Of a DNA stretch of 64,000 bases, positions 18,526 through 28,622 are shown piece after piece. Numbering within the stretch: position 1 is the first letter of the stretch; each line of letters starts with the position of its first letter. This DNA is from Acinetobacter sp. ANC 4204. Lineage in GTDB: Bacteria > Pseudomonadota > Gammaproteobacteria > Pseudomonadales > Moraxellaceae. Below the pieces are notes generated by a model, which did no database searches, had not been told where the DNA came from, and saw only the letters and a list, made by a program, of their open reading frames with translations. A program made the position numbers and the translations under genes. The stretch spans positions 186,001 to 250,000 of the forward strand of contig NZ_NEFZ01000005.1 in assembly GCF_002135205.1 (NCBI RefSeq). The letters run 5' to 3'.

Positions 18526-19665
18526 ATGTCGAATGCCAATCGTTATACTGGTTTAGTTGACCGTTATCGCGACCGTTTACCAGTGTCTGCAACTACTCGC
18601 GCTATTTCTTTGGGTGAAGGTAATACGCCACTGATTAAACTTGAGAACATTCCACGTTTAATTGGCAAAAATGTTGAAATTTATGTGAAGTACGAGGGCT
18701 TAAACCCGACTGGTTCATTTAAAGACCGTGGTATGACCATGGCAGTCACCAAAGCCGTTGAAGAAGGCTCAAAAGCGATTATTTGTGCATCTACAGGGAA
18801 TACCTCTGCAGCGGCAGCAGCTTATGCTGCACGTGCTGGCATCAAAGCATTCGTTTTAATCCCTGAAGGCAAAATTGCCATGGGTAAAATGGCACAAGCG
18901 ATGATGTATGGTGCGATCACCATGCAAATTCGCGGTAACTTTGATGACGGTATGCGTCTGGTTAAAGAAATTGCAGATAAAGCGCCAGTAACCATCGTCA
19001 ACTCAATCAACCCATACCGTTTGCAAGGTCAAAAAACCATTGCTTATGAAATCGTCGATGAGTTAGGTCGTGCACCAGATTACCACTGCCTACCAGTAGG
19101 TAACGCAGGAAACATTACTGCACACTGGATGGGTTATACCGAAGCAGTTGCCAATCAACCTGCAGATCAATTTGAGCAAGTGATTTACAATGCTGAAACT
19201 GATCAATTCACAGGTCCAAAACCTGAAGGCCTACCAACCATGGTGGGTTACCAAGCAGCAGGTGCTGCACCTTTCTTACGTGGTGCACCCGTTGAAAACC
19301 CTGAAACAGTTGCAACAGCAATTCGTATTGGTAACCCACAAAGCTGGAACCATGCGAAAGCAGTGGTTCGTGACTCTCAAGGTTGGTTTGACGAACTGAC
19401 TGATGCAGAAATTTTAGAAGCACAGCGTTTACTTTCAATGTATGAAGGTGTCTTTGTAGAACCTGCTTCTGCAGCATCTATTGGTGGCGCAATCCGTGAC
19501 ATCAAAGCCGGTAAAATTGCAGAAGGTTCTGTGATTGTCTGTACCGTGACAGGTAATGGTCTAAAAGATCCTGATACTGCGATCAAGCAATGTTCTGACG
19601 CAGTTATGCTTTCAATTGATGCAACTTTAGAACAAGTTCGTGATTCAATTTTGTCGAATATGTAA
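18526..19665 (+). CDS. thrC: threonine synthase
   Basis: PLP enzyme converting O-phosphohomoserine to threonine. The lysine that binds PLP is in NPTGSFKDRGM (about residue 64), and the phosphate-binding loop is the glycine-rich GNAGNITAHW. With 379 residues it belongs to the shorter thrC subgroup related to threonine dehydratases rather than the 428-residue E. coli type. ATG 18526 with GGA about nine bases upstream is preferred over an ATG at 18451 that overlaps hom. It is probably in one transcript with hom. Confidence 0.95.
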   Translation: MSNANRYTGLVDRYRDRLPVSATTRAISLGEGNTPLIKLENIPRLIGKNVEIYVKYEGLNPTGSFKDRGMTMAVTKAVEEGSKAIICASTGNTSAAAAAYAARAGIKAFVLIPEGKIAMGKMAQAMMYGAITMQIRGNFDDGMRLVKEIADKAPVTIVNSINPYRLQGQKTIAYEIVDELGRAPDYHCLPVGNAGNITAHWMGYTEAVANQPADQFEQVIYNAETDQFTGPKPEGLPTMVGYQAAGAAPFLRGAPVENPETVATAIRIGNPQSWNHAKAVVRDSQGWFDELTDAEILEAQRLLSMYEGVFVEPASAASIGGAIRDIKAGKIAEGSVIVCTVTGNGLKDPDTAIKQCSDAVMLSIDATLEQVRDSILSNM

Positions 19666-19683
19666 GCTGAGTTAAAAGAAGAA

Positions 19684-19707
19684 GCCCTGCATATGCAGGG
19701 CTTTTTT
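19684..19707 (+). terminator. rho-independent terminator after thrC
   Basis: GCCCTGC, ATAT loop, GCAGGGC then six T residues. It sits about 20 bases after thrC and also faces pbpG, which converges from the other side. Confidence 0.92.
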
Positions 19708-19750
19708 GTGCCTCAATTTTTGTTGTTGAGTGAACAAAAACAAAGTCAGG

Positions 19751-20803
19751 TTAAATACGTTTTGGTAATTGGCTGGCCCAGTTCATTAGGCGCGTTGCGT
19801 CATTGGTACGTGCTGCAGAGGAGTCCGCACCCAATAATACCACCACTGCTGGACGGTTATTTAAAGTGGTATGCATCACCACACAACGACCAGCTTCATT
19901 AATGAAACCTGTTTTTGAAATATTAATATTCCAGCCACCATTACGAACTAAGGCATTGGTATTATTTGATTTTAATACACGATAACCCAAGTTAAAATCA
20001 TAGCTTGCTGTGGTTGAGAACTGACGAATCAGACCATATTGTGATGCAGCATTAACCAAAATACCCAAGTCACGTGCTGAAGCCACATTACCGGGATGTA
20101 AACCTGTTGACTCCATATAATGCGTTGAATTCATGCCCAAAGATTTTGCTTTGGCATTCATCGCAGCAACAAAAGCTGAACGTCCACCTGGATAAGTCCG
20201 AGCAAGTGCTGATGCTGCAGGATTTTCTGACTTCATTAAAGCAAATAACAAAGCCTCTGCACGGTTCATACTATCACCCGCACGTAGAGATGAACTTGAA
20301 CTTTTACAGCCTGAACACGAAAAGTCTGCTTGCTGTAAAGTAATGTTTTCAGACATATTTAAACGTGCATCTGAAATCACCACCGCGGTCATCAATTTGG
20401 TAATGGACGCAATTGGCAGAGCAGTATTACTGTTTTTACTGTACAGCACCTCCCCAGTATTGCCATCCATGACTAATGCTGCACGTGCATTGACAGTTGG
20501 TTGGTTAGAATATTTCGATGTATCGAAAATTTGTGCAGTTTTAGCTGTGCTATTGGTAACAACACCATTTGAGCTTCGAATACTGGTGGTGACTTTTGTT
20601 GAACCCTGCGGAGCGTACTCCTCAGGATCTTCCATCATCTGATCATTAAGAAGCTGTTCTGCATCCGCAGCAGACCAACTCATAGTTGCTTGGCTCGATC
20701 CCGAACCTGGGTTGACCACCAAGTCTGCAAAGCTATGGGTACTGCTGGTCATTACAATTGACCATCCCAATAGATGCATTAAAAATTTATTTGATTTTTT
20801 CAC
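19751..20803 (-). CDS. pbpG: D-alanyl-D-alanine endopeptidase (PBP7/8)
   Basis: Low-molecular-mass penicillin-binding protein that cuts crosslinks in peptidoglycan. The serine-active-site triad is complete: SITK (SxxK), SEN (SxN) and KTG in NISKTGFINEAG. The N-terminus is a Sec signal peptide ending near SFADL, followed by an 80-residue Ser/Thr-rich region before the peptidase domain. The protein has 350 residues and lacks the C-terminal membrane anchor of PBP5, as expected for PbpG. A short CSGC motif (about residue 155) inside the domain is unusual. In A. baumannii pbpG is described as contributing to serum resistance and virulence. Confidence 0.92.
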   Translation of the reverse strand: MKKSNKFLMHLLGWSIVMTSSTHSFADLVVNPGSGSSQATMSWSAADAEQLLNDQMMEDPEEYAPQGSTKVTTSIRSSNGVVTNSTAKTAQIFDTSKYSNQPTVNARAALVMDGNTGEVLYSKNSNTALPIASITKLMTAVVISDARLNMSENITLQQADFSCSGCKSSSSSLRAGDSMNRAEALLFALMKSENPAASALARTYPGGRSAFVAAMNAKAKSLGMNSTHYMESTGLHPGNVASARDLGILVNAASQYGLIRQFSTTASYDFNLGYRVLKSNNTNALVRNGGWNINISKTGFINEAGRCVVMHTTLNNRPAVVVLLGADSSAARTNDATRLMNWASQLPKRI

Positions 20804-21017
20804 TTTTATTCACTCAACTTCATAACCCATAAGATACATTTGCGTATCCACGCCCATTACCTTACATTTGTACACAATGCGAATAGCATTGCCATCAACA
20901 GTGCGCATATCTTTTCAAATAAGCCTAAGAATAGGATTGCTAATTTTGTCGTTTCATTGCAAGCTTATTTTGCTTTATGTAACAAAAAATATGGTTTTTA
21001 TAGTGAGGAAGTGCTAG

Positions 21018-21653
21018 GTGATCACAGTTTTAGTAGTAGATGACCATGAGTTAGTGCGTACAGGGATTTGTCGAATGCTCGAGGACCATGCCGATGTTCA
21101 AGTCATTGGCCAAGCTGAATCTGGTGAAGAAGCCATTAACCTTGTTCGTCAACATCATCCGAATGTCGTTTTATTAGATGTCAACATGCCTGGGATTGGT
21201 GGGGTAGAAACGACACGCCGTTTACTACAAACCGCACCTGACACTAAAGTTTTAGCCGTCAGCGGTTTAGCGGAAGAGCCTTATCCATCGTTATTACTCA
21301 AAGCTGGGGCTAAAGGTTACATTACCAAAGGCGCACCTGTAACTGAAATGGTTCGTGCCATCAATAAAGTGATGCAAGGCGGTAAATATTTCAGTGCTGA
21401 TATTGCTGAGCAACTGGCCAGTTCTTATCTATCCGATACACAGACGTCACCTTTTGATGCCTTGTCTGAACGTGAAATGCAGGTCGCGATGATGGTGGTG
21501 AATTGCATCAGTGCGCAGGAAATTTCTGATAAACTTTTTGTCAGTGTAAAAACAGTCAATACCTATCGTTATCGCATTTTTGAAAAGCTCAACATCGACA
21601 GCGATGTAAAACTCACTCACTTAGCGATTCGTTACGGGCTGATCAAACCCTAA
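21018..21653 (+). CDS. gacA: response regulator GacA/UvrY type
   Basis: Response regulator with an N-terminal receiver domain and a C-terminal LuxR-type helix-turn-helix. The phosphoacceptor Asp is in VVLLDVNMPG (about residue 54), the acidic pair is DDH at residues 8-9, and the conserved Lys is in GYITKGAP. The HTH reads LSEREMQVAMMV...AQEISDKLFVSVKTVNTYRYRIFEKL, characteristic of GacA. GTG start with GAGGAA eight bases upstream. The GacS sensor is not in the window. In Pseudomonas gacA precedes uvrC; here it precedes pilS by 22 bases, so the three genes may be cotranscribed. Confidence 0.88.
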   Translation: MITVLVVDDHELVRTGICRMLEDHADVQVIGQAESGEEAINLVRQHHPNVVLLDVNMPGIGGVETTRRLLQTAPDTKVLAVSGLAEEPYPSLLLKAGAKGYITKGAPVTEMVRAINKVMQGGKYFSADIAEQLASSYLSDTQTSPFDALSEREMQVAMMVVNCISAQEISDKLFVSVKTVNTYRYRIFEKLNIDSDVKLTHLAIRYGLIKP

Positions 21654-21675
21654 TGTCTGCTCTCTAAAGACCGAC

Positions 21676-23244
21676 ATGGCTCGACACAATAGCAATATTC
21701 AACTCAACCAATACCGCTTAGGCATTTGGTATGCGTCGTATCGACTGTTTATTGGCTGTTGTTTACTGCTGGTATTTTTACTGACCTATGCGCAACTGTT
21801 TTCAAACTACCAGTATCCAGCACTATATCGCTATGTACTGATTGGCTTTATTTTTATCAGTGCTTTTCAGCTCCTGAGCCTCAAGAATATACGGACACAT
21901 ATTCCGCTTCAGCTTACCTTACTGTTCATTGTCGATGTTGTCAGTCTCAGTTTACTCACCTTCGCCACAGATGGCCCTAACTTACAATTAAGTTTACTAT
22001 TTGTGATCACGATTTTTGCCTCTTCCTTATTGGTGGATAAACAAAAAGCGCTCATCATTACTTTGATCGCAGTGATTACACTGGTTTATCAGCATTTTAT
22101 TGGGACATTATTTTCAATTAGTTCACTCAACACCATTGGCAATAGTGCAGTGCTCGCCTTTTTATTTTTTGTGGTGTATGGGTCAGGTCAAATTGCTGTT
22201 CGACGCTTCCAGTTCCTTGAAAACATAAACTTTTACCAATCTCAAGAATTAGATCAACTGCAAAATATTAACCGTTATATTCTTGAGCAAACCGAGCTGG
22301 GTTATTTGGTTCTCGATGAAAACTGCCATATTGTACTCAGTAACCCTGCAGCATGTGCACTCTTGGGTATTTCTCCGATTTATGCCAATGACAAATACCC
22401 TTTGTATAAAGCACAACCTGATTTATTCGAGCTACTCAAATTCGACCAACTGAAAAATGGGGAAAAATTCCAATTTAAATCACAGTTGAGTCGCTTTCAA
22501 ATTCAAATCGAAATTCAAAAACTACAAGTCCCGAATCAAACGCTGACTTTGTTTGTGCTGCAAGACGCACAAAAAATTAATCAACGCGTACAACAACTCA
22601 AACTGGCTGCACTGGGCCAACTTTCTGCCAGCATTGCACATGAAATTCGCAATCCTTTGGCAGCCATCACTCAAGCCAATGAACTGATGCAAGTCAATGG
22701 CCCACAACAAGAACTATTGCATAACATGATTGCCAAACAAGCTTCACGGATTGATAAAATTATCGGCGACACACTGAGCATGGCACGAAGTAAAGAAACC
22801 TATCCGACTTTAATTGATGTCGCAGCTTTTTTAGAACGTTTTATCATTGAAGATTTGCCCGATGTCAAAGAGCAAATTGACTGCCGTATTTCGGATCAAG
22901 CTTATATTCAGTTCGACGAACAACAACTGAGACAAGTGCTGATCAACCTGATTCGAAATGCCATCCGGCATAATGCAACGGAAGCTGAACATATTCAAAT
23001 TCGCGTCTATAGCTATAAAAACCTTGTTCACATTGAGGTTTGCGATTTTGGAGACGGGGTCGCCACTCAGGATCAAACGACCTTGTTTCAACCGTTTTTC
23101 AGTACCTCAATCAATGGAACTGGTTTAGGATTATATTTATCCCATAGTTTCTGCGAAGCCAACCAAGCTAAGCTATACTATGTAGAACAAAAAATAGGGG
23201 CATGCTTTCGGATTGAATGCCCTCGTATAAACAATGACGTGTAA
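21676..23244 (+). CDS. pilS: sensor histidine kinase PilS
   Basis: Membrane sensor of the PilS-PilR system that controls type IV pilin transcription. The first ~185 residues hold six hydrophobic helices, as in P. aeruginosa PilS. A PAS domain follows (about 205-320; LVLDENCHIVLSNPAACALLG), then the dimerisation/phosphoacceptor motif SIAHEIRNPLAAI with the His, and an ATPase domain with NLIRNAIRHN (N box), DFGDGVA and GTGLGLYLS (G boxes). Length 522. Spacing to pilR is 15 bases. Confidence 0.93.
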   Translation: MARHNSNIQLNQYRLGIWYASYRLFIGCCLLLVFLLTYAQLFSNYQYPALYRYVLIGFIFISAFQLLSLKNIRTHIPLQLTLLFIVDVVSLSLLTFATDGPNLQLSLLFVITIFASSLLVDKQKALIITLIAVITLVYQHFIGTLFSISSLNTIGNSAVLAFLFFVVYGSGQIAVRRFQFLENINFYQSQELDQLQNINRYILEQTELGYLVLDENCHIVLSNPAACALLGISPIYANDKYPLYKAQPDLFELLKFDQLKNGEKFQFKSQLSRFQIQIEIQKLQVPNQTLTLFVLQDAQKINQRVQQLKLAALGQLSASIAHEIRNPLAAITQANELMQVNGPQQELLHNMIAKQASRIDKIIGDTLSMARSKETYPTLIDVAAFLERFIIEDLPDVKEQIDCRISDQAYIQFDEQQLRQVLINLIRNAIRHNATEAEHIQIRVYSYKNLVHIEVCDFGDGVATQDQTTLFQPFFSTSINGTGLGLYLSHSFCEANQAKLYYVEQKIGACFRIECPRINNDV

Positions 23245-23259
23245 TTTTCGGGGTTAAGC

Positions 23260-24681
23260 GTGGAAAAAAAACCACTTGTCTTATTGGTGGATGATGAACA
23301 AGACTTATGTACACTGATGCAAATGTCTTTAAGTCGAATGGGGATTGATACGCATATTGCCTATCGTTTACAGGAGGCTGTTCAAGCACTTAAAACACAT
23401 CAATATGATGCCTGTCTGACAGATTTGAATTTACCTGATGGTAATGGATTAACGCTGGTGGATTTTATTGCTCAAAATTATCCTAATCTACCTGTAGCTG
23501 TATTAACTGCTTATGGCAACATGGATGTCGCGATTGCCGCATTAAAAGCGGGTGCTTTTGATTTTGTCAGTAAACCAATCAACCAAAAGCATTTAGAGCA
23601 ACTTTTACAAAAGGCCTTTAACCAGCCTATCAGCCAGCTACATATTCAAGAAGATACGCTTGAACACAAACTGTTAATTGGTCAATCCCTTCCTATTCAA
23701 CAGCTTCGTGTGACCTTGAAAAAAATTGCCCGCTCACAAGCCCCTGTCTTTATTACAGGTGAATCAGGAACTGGTAAAGAAGTGGTGGCCAATTTGGTAC
23801 ATCGCCTGAGTAACCGTAATGAAGGGCCATTTATTGCCATCAACTGTGGTGCTATCCCAACAGAACTGATGGAAAGTGAACTATTTGGACATCGTAAAGG
23901 TAGTTTCACAGGGGCAACCCAAGACAAACAAGGCCTGATCCTTTCTGCACATGGTGGCAGTCTATTTTTAGATGAAATTGCAGAACTGCCACTAACCATG
24001 CAAGTCAAACTCTTACGTGCAGTACAAGAAAAGCGTATTCGTCCCATTGGTAGCGATACAGAAATTGATGTCGATTTCCGTGTGATTAGTGCCAGCCACC
24101 AAGACCTTGAAGCCTTAGTACAACAAGGTAAATTCCGTCAGGACTTATATTTCCGCATCCATGTTATGGACATTGTACTGCCTGCCCTACGTGAGCGCGG
24201 TAATGACATTATTCTTTTGGCACAGCATTTCATTCAGAAAATCTGTCAAGAGTGGGACATCCCGGTCAAAACCCTAAGTGAACGTGCACGTGAGTTTTTA
24301 TTGGCCCAATATTATCCGGGCAATGTGCGTGAACTGCGCAATATGATGGAACGTGCCATCACTTTAAGTGATGAAAGCAGTATTGACTTACCGCACTTGC
24401 AAACCGCCCCACTGCGACCGATTGCACAGGCCAACTATACTAATGCCACACAACAGGGTGCGATTGGTACTGATCAACTTAGCCCTGTGCCTTCACGCAA
24501 ATTACCTGAAGAAGGCTTAGAGCTGTATTTAGAAAAAATTGAAAAAGAAATTTTGATGAATGCACTCAATCTCACCCACTGGAACCGAACACTGGCGGCT
24601 AAAAAGCTCGGCATGTCATTCCGTTCTTTACGTTATCGCTTGAAGAAATTCGGACTCGATGGTGAAGACGATTCCGTTTAA
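23260..24681 (+). CDS. pilR: sigma-54 dependent response regulator PilR
   Basis: NtrC-type activator of RNA polymerase-sigma54, normally at the pilA promoter. Receiver domain at 5-120 with DDEQD, phosphoacceptor Asp in CLTDLNLPDG and Lys in VSKPIN. The AAA+ domain (about 140-375) has Walker A GESGTGKE, the sigma54-contacting loop as GSFTGA (the usual form is GAFTGA), and Walker B LFLDEIAELP. A Fis-type helix-turn-helix closes the protein (NRTLAAKKLGMSFRSLRYRL). GTG start. It converges on ctpA with only four bases between the stops. Confidence 0.95.
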   Translation: MEKKPLVLLVDDEQDLCTLMQMSLSRMGIDTHIAYRLQEAVQALKTHQYDACLTDLNLPDGNGLTLVDFIAQNYPNLPVAVLTAYGNMDVAIAALKAGAFDFVSKPINQKHLEQLLQKAFNQPISQLHIQEDTLEHKLLIGQSLPIQQLRVTLKKIARSQAPVFITGESGTGKEVVANLVHRLSNRNEGPFIAINCGAIPTELMESELFGHRKGSFTGATQDKQGLILSAHGGSLFLDEIAELPLTMQVKLLRAVQEKRIRPIGSDTEIDVDFRVISASHQDLEALVQQGKFRQDLYFRIHVMDIVLPALRERGNDIILLAQHFIQKICQEWDIPVKTLSERAREFLLAQYYPGNVRELRNMMERAITLSDESSIDLPHLQTAPLRPIAQANYTNATQQGAIGTDQLSPVPSRKLPEEGLELYLEKIEKEILMNALNLTHWNRTLAAKKLGMSFRSLRYRLKKFGLDGEDDSV

Positions 24682-24685
24682 AGAC

Positions 24686-25861
24686 TTAACGACGGTTAAT
24701 TAAAATCTCTGCCACATGTTCAACATAGCTTTCGTCTTTGAGTTCGTGTGGCATTGGATAAACCTGATTTGGCGCAATTCCCACCCCTTCAATCATCTGA
24801 CCAGTTGGCGTGTAATAGTGAGACACGGTCATTTGCAAAGCTGCACCATTGGACAGTGGAAAAAGTTTCTGCACGACCCCTTTGCCATAACTTTTCTCAC
24901 CAATCACCCATGCTCGCCCATGTTCCTTGAGCGCCGCAGTAAATACTTCTGCCGCTGATGCAGAGCGATCATTGATTAAAATTCCTACTTTCAAGTTTTG
25001 AAACTCAAAGCTTGGTAAGGCCTGAAACTGCTGATCACCCTCCGAGCGGCTTTTCGTTGAAACAATGACGCCTTGATTTAAAAATAGATCAGCAGATTCC
25101 ACTGCAGCGGACAACAATCCTCCCGGGTTATTCCTGAGATCAATCAACACTGCTTTTAGACGCGACGAATGGTGTTCTTCGATCAACTGTTGAATTTCGT
25201 TGGCGGTATCTTGTTGGAAAACACGAACTTTCAGCACCAATACTTGGTTGTTCAATAACTGAGACTGAATATCTGTTTCAACCTTTCGGGTTCTCACCAC
25301 ATTGATTGGAACAGAATTAGCTTTCAATTGAAGGCTCACCGTACTGCCGATGGCACCACTGAGTAAATCATTCACCTGAGTATGGCTGAGCTTATGTAAT
25401 TCCTGATCATCTATTTTAAAAATGGCATCTGCATTTTTTAAACCCAATTTGCTCGAGTCTGAATCAGGTTTCAGCCCACGTATCAGCCATTGTTGTAAGC
25501 GGGAATCAAATACTAAACCAAAATCTACCGAAGCCAAATCTCCTTCAGTATATTGCACCAACTGCTTATATTCTTGCGGTGATAAATAGCGGGAATAACG
25601 GTCTAAACCGCCGACCAAGCCTTTAATGGCCTGTTGAAAAAGAGCATCATCACTGCGTTCAGCCACATAATTATCTTTGACTAAACCATAAATTTGCACA
25701 AATTGTTGAATGGATTCTATTGGAACCTCAACATAGCCCTGTTCCAATTCATCATCAAAAGCAGGTGCAGTCGCTGTTTTTGCAACAGCACCCACTGAGT
25801 GGATCAAAGCAAAACCTAAAGCAATCATTACACCTATTGAAGTCCACGATGCTTTTGCCAT
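24686..25861 (-). CDS. ctpA: carboxyl-terminal processing protease, S41 family
   Basis: Periplasmic Ser-Lys protease that trims envelope proteins such as peptidoglycan hydrolases. An N-terminal signal/membrane helix (8-27) is followed by a PDZ domain (about 110-190) and the peptidase domain. Catalytic Ser lies in DRSASAAEVF and the Lys in GEKSYGKGVVQ, 25 residues later; DLRNNPGG is the oxyanion loop. The 391-residue length fits the shorter CtpA/CtpB group rather than E. coli Prc. It lies 18 bases after gpmI and is probably cotranscribed with it, as in many gammaproteobacteria. Confidence 0.93.
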   Translation of the reverse strand: MAKASWTSIGVMIALGFALIHSVGAVAKTATAPAFDDELEQGYVEVPIESIQQFVQIYGLVKDNYVAERSDDALFQQAIKGLVGGLDRYSRYLSPQEYKQLVQYTEGDLASVDFGLVFDSRLQQWLIRGLKPDSDSSKLGLKNADAIFKIDDQELHKLSHTQVNDLLSGAIGSTVSLQLKANSVPINVVRTRKVETDIQSQLLNNQVLVLKVRVFQQDTANEIQQLIEEHHSSRLKAVLIDLRNNPGGLLSAAVESADLFLNQGVIVSTKSRSEGDQQFQALPSFEFQNLKVGILINDRSASAAEVFTAALKEHGRAWVIGEKSYGKGVVQKLFPLSNGAALQMTVSHYYTPTGQMIEGVGIAPNQVYPMPHELKDESYVEHVAEILINRR

Positions 25862-25879
25862 TTATCCACCCAAATTGAT

Positions 25880-27427
25880 TTATACGTCTAATGTAATTAA
25901 GTTACGACCTTTCATTTCTGTAGGAACAGGAATGTGCATTAAGCTAAGTAGCGTTGGTGCGACATCAGCCAATACGCCACCTTCAGCGATGGTTGCTTGC
26001 GTTGGTCCTACATAAATGAACGGCACGAGCTCTGTGGTATGCTGAGTATGTACCTGACCGCTATGATAATCCTGCATTTGTTCAACATTACCATGGTCAG
26101 CCGTAATTAACATATGACCTTTTTGTGCCATCACCGCTTCATAGACACGGCCTAAGCATAAATCAACGGCTTCCACTGCTTTCACCGCAGCATTAAACAC
26201 GCCCGTATGACCAACCATGTCGCCGTTGGCATAGTTCACCACCAACAGATCAAACTCGCCTGAGTTAATCGCAGCCACCAATTCATCGGTTACTTCATAT
26301 GCGCTCATTTCTGGCTTGAGGTCATAAGTCGCAACATTCGGTGAAGGAATCAAAATACGTTTTTCACCTGGATATTCATCTTCACGACCACCGCTGAAGA
26401 AGAACGTCACATGTGCATATTTCTCAGTTTCAGCAATACGCAATTGGGTTTTGCCAAGGTCTGAAAGATATTCACCAATCGAGTTTTTCAATGCTTCAGG
26501 CATATACGCCACAGGCGCATCAATACTGGCTTGGTAACGTGTCAACATGACAAATTTCGATAAGTTGGGTACGACTTTACGTGCAAAACCTGCAAAATCT
26601 TTTTCAACAAACGCTTTAGTGATCTCACGTGCACGGTCGGCACGGAAGTTCATAAAGACAATACTGTCACCATCTTCAACTTTCACAGCATCGCCAATAC
26701 GTGTTGCTTTGACAAACTCATCCGACTCATCAGCCGCATAAGCCAGTTCCAAACCTTCAACTGCCGTAGCCGCAGTACGTGTAGCTTCAGACTCTGTGAG
26801 TAAACGATAAGCTTGCTCTACACGGTCCCAACGATTGTCACGATCCATCGCAAAATAACGACCAATCAAGCTGACAATACGTCCTTGATTTGGATATTGA
26901 GCAAACAATGCATCTAATTTTTCTAAAGAGGGTTGAGCACTGCGTGGCGGCGTATCACGACCATCTAAGAAGGCATGAAGGTACACGGTTGCACCACGTT
27001 TTAACGCAAGTTCAGCCATAGCCACAATATGATCTTCGTGTGAATGTACCCCACCTTCAGACAACAAGCCCATGATGTGTACCACACCACCCGCTGCTTT
27101 GGCTTTTTCAACAGCATCGACCAACACTTCATGCTCAAAAAAAGCACCTGTGCGAATGTCTTTGGTGATGCGGGTAAAGTCTTGATAGAGCACACGCCCT
27201 GCGCCCAAGTTCATATGACCCACTTCAGAGTTGCCCATTTGACCATCTGGTAAGCCGACGTCTTCACCAGAGCCTGAAATTAAGCTATGCGGATGCTTTG
27301 CTTCAATCGCTGTTAAATTTGGTCGATTTGCTGCTAAAAATGCATTGTCTTCGACCGCCTCACGATGACCCACACCATCCATAATCACCAATACGTGAGG
27401 AATTTTGCCAGCAGTTGCATCCGCCAT
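25880..27427 (-). CDS. gpmI: 2,3-bisphosphoglycerate-independent phosphoglycerate mutase
   Basis: Interconverts 3- and 2-phosphoglycerate using manganese and a phosphoserine intermediate. The nucleophilic Ser is in [16 protein letters not shown]; further metal ligands lie in [29 protein letters not shown] and [11 protein letters not shown]. Its 515 residues match the E. coli enzyme. ATG 27427 is preferred over an ATG three codons upstream, which lacks a spaced Shine-Dalgarno. Acinetobacter uses the Entner-Doudoroff route and gluconeogenesis, in which this enzyme is central. Confidence 0.97.
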   Translation of the reverse strand: MADATAGKIPHVLVIMDGVGHREAVEDNAFLAANRPNLTAIEAKHPHSLISGSGEDVGLPDGQMGNSEVGHMNLGAGRVLYQDFTRITKDIRTGAFFEHEVLVDAVEKAKAAGGVVHIMGLLSEGGVHSHEDHIVAMAELALKRGATVYLHAFLDGRDTPPRSAQPSLEKLDALFAQYPNQGRIVSLIGRYFAMDRDNRWDRVEQAYRLLTESEATRTAATAVEGLELAYAADESDEFVKATRIGDAVKVEDGDSIVFMNFRADRAREITKAFVEKDFAGFARKVVPNLSKFVMLTRYQASIDAPVAYMPEALKNSIGEYLSDLGKTQLRIAETEKYAHVTFFFSGGREDEYPGEKRILIPSPNVATYDLKPEMSAYEVTDELVAAINSGEFDLLVVNYANGDMVGHTGVFNAAVKAVEAVDLCLGRVYEAVMAQKGHMLITADHGNVEQMQDYHSGQVHTQHTTELVPFIYVGPTQATIAEGGVLADVAPTLLSLMHIPVPTEMKGRNLITLDV

Positions 27428-27500
27428 AATAAACACTCTTTTTTGTCTACAAATTAATCGCTATATCTTACCGAATTTTCGGTCAAGACTCTATGCAGGC

Positions 27501-27521
27501 ATGATGGTTTAACACCATCAT
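27501..27521. other. 8-bp stem-loop between gpmI and lptG
   Basis: ATGATGGT, five-base loop, ACCATCAT, located about 30 bases after the lptG stop. No T tract follows on the minus strand, so it is at best a weak terminator or an mRNA 3' end structure. Confidence 0.4.
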
Positions 27522-27549
27522 TCGCATTGTTTTCTTCAATATCGTACAG

Positions 27550-28620
27550 TTAACGCGCACGTTGTAATAAATAACCGCCTGCTGTAAACATCAACAAGAT
27601 CGGCACAAAAACAAACCACGCAGGTGATGGTGAATACACCAAACTTGCATACCCCAAGAAGTCTTGTAGGTAAAAGAATCCTAAACCTGTAAACAGTGCA
27701 ATCACCAAACGAAAGCCCATCGACTGTTGGCGAAGTGGACCAAAAATAAAGGAACACGCAATCAACACCAAGGCAATTAAAGCAAATGGAGAGGCCACTT
27801 TCTGCCAAAAAGCCAACTGATACGTTTTAGGCACTTGGCTGTATTCATGCATATAACTCATGAAACTGACCAATTGACTCGGTGAGAGATCTTCAGGATC
27901 AATAGTCACCATATGTACATATTTCGGTTGTAAAGCTAAGGCCAAAGGCATCTCAGTTGCTTTTTGTAAAGACGCATTCCCCGTTGCTAGCAAATCGACT
28001 TGTGCAGTATTCTGTAAAATCCAACGGCCATCTTGTACAAATTGCCCCTGTTCGGCATTCAATACCCCTTTTAAACGAGCATCCCGATCAAAGTCGACCA
28101 CTTGCACATTTTTCAATTGACCTTGAGAGTTGGCATAATCGACATAAATAAAGCGTTGCCCTTCTCGCGTCCAATAACCACGGACTTCACCCAACTCAGC
28201 AGCCGTTCGATGACTTTTCACACTTTTGGCTTGCTCATTGGTATAGGGAATCACCCATTCACTTAGAGCAAAAGACAGCACCACTAAAATCAATGCCGAA
28301 CGAATCACCCAACCGACGATCCGCCAAAGACTCACACCAACAGAGCGCATCACTATCAGCTCACTGTTCGATGCCAAAGTGCCCAAGCCCAATACAGAAC
28401 CAATCAGTGCTGCAATCGGCAGAATTTCATACAAATATTGTGGTGCCCCCCATAGGACGTAGCGTAAAGCATCCAACGCCCCATACCCATCTTTGAGAGA
28501 GCCTAACTCACCTAAATAAGTAAACAGAATTTGTAGAACTGATAAAATGGCTGTGGCACCTATCATTGCCATCGCGGTGGTTTTGGTCACATGTTTTGCG
28601 ACTATACGACGTGCGAACAT
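27550..28620 (-). CDS. lptG: LPS/LOS export permease LptG
   Basis: One of the two membrane subunits of the LptB2FG transporter that extracts lipopolysaccharide (lipooligosaccharide in Acinetobacter) from the inner membrane. YjgP/YjgQ-family layout: three N-terminal helices, a periplasmic beta-jellyroll (about 130-265), three C-terminal helices, in 356 residues. The coupling-helix region GTLASNSELIVMRSVGVS is the conserved block that contacts the LptB ATPase. It starts two bases after the lptF stop, so translation is coupled. Confidence 0.95.
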   Translation of the reverse strand: MFARRIVAKHVTKTTAMAMIGATAILSVLQILFTYLGELGSLKDGYGALDALRYVLWGAPQYLYEILPIAALIGSVLGLGTLASNSELIVMRSVGVSLWRIVGWVIRSALILVVLSFALSEWVIPYTNEQAKSVKSHRTAAELGEVRGYWTREGQRFIYVDYANSQGQLKNVQVVDFDRDARLKGVLNAEQGQFVQDGRWILQNTAQVDLLATGNASLQKATEMPLALALQPKYVHMVTIDPEDLSPSQLVSFMSYMHEYSQVPKTYQLAFWQKVASPFALIALVLIACSFIFGPLRQQSMGFRLVIALFTGLGFFYLQDFLGYASLVYSPSPAWFVFVPILLMFTAGGYLLQRAR

Positions 28621-28622
28621 GA

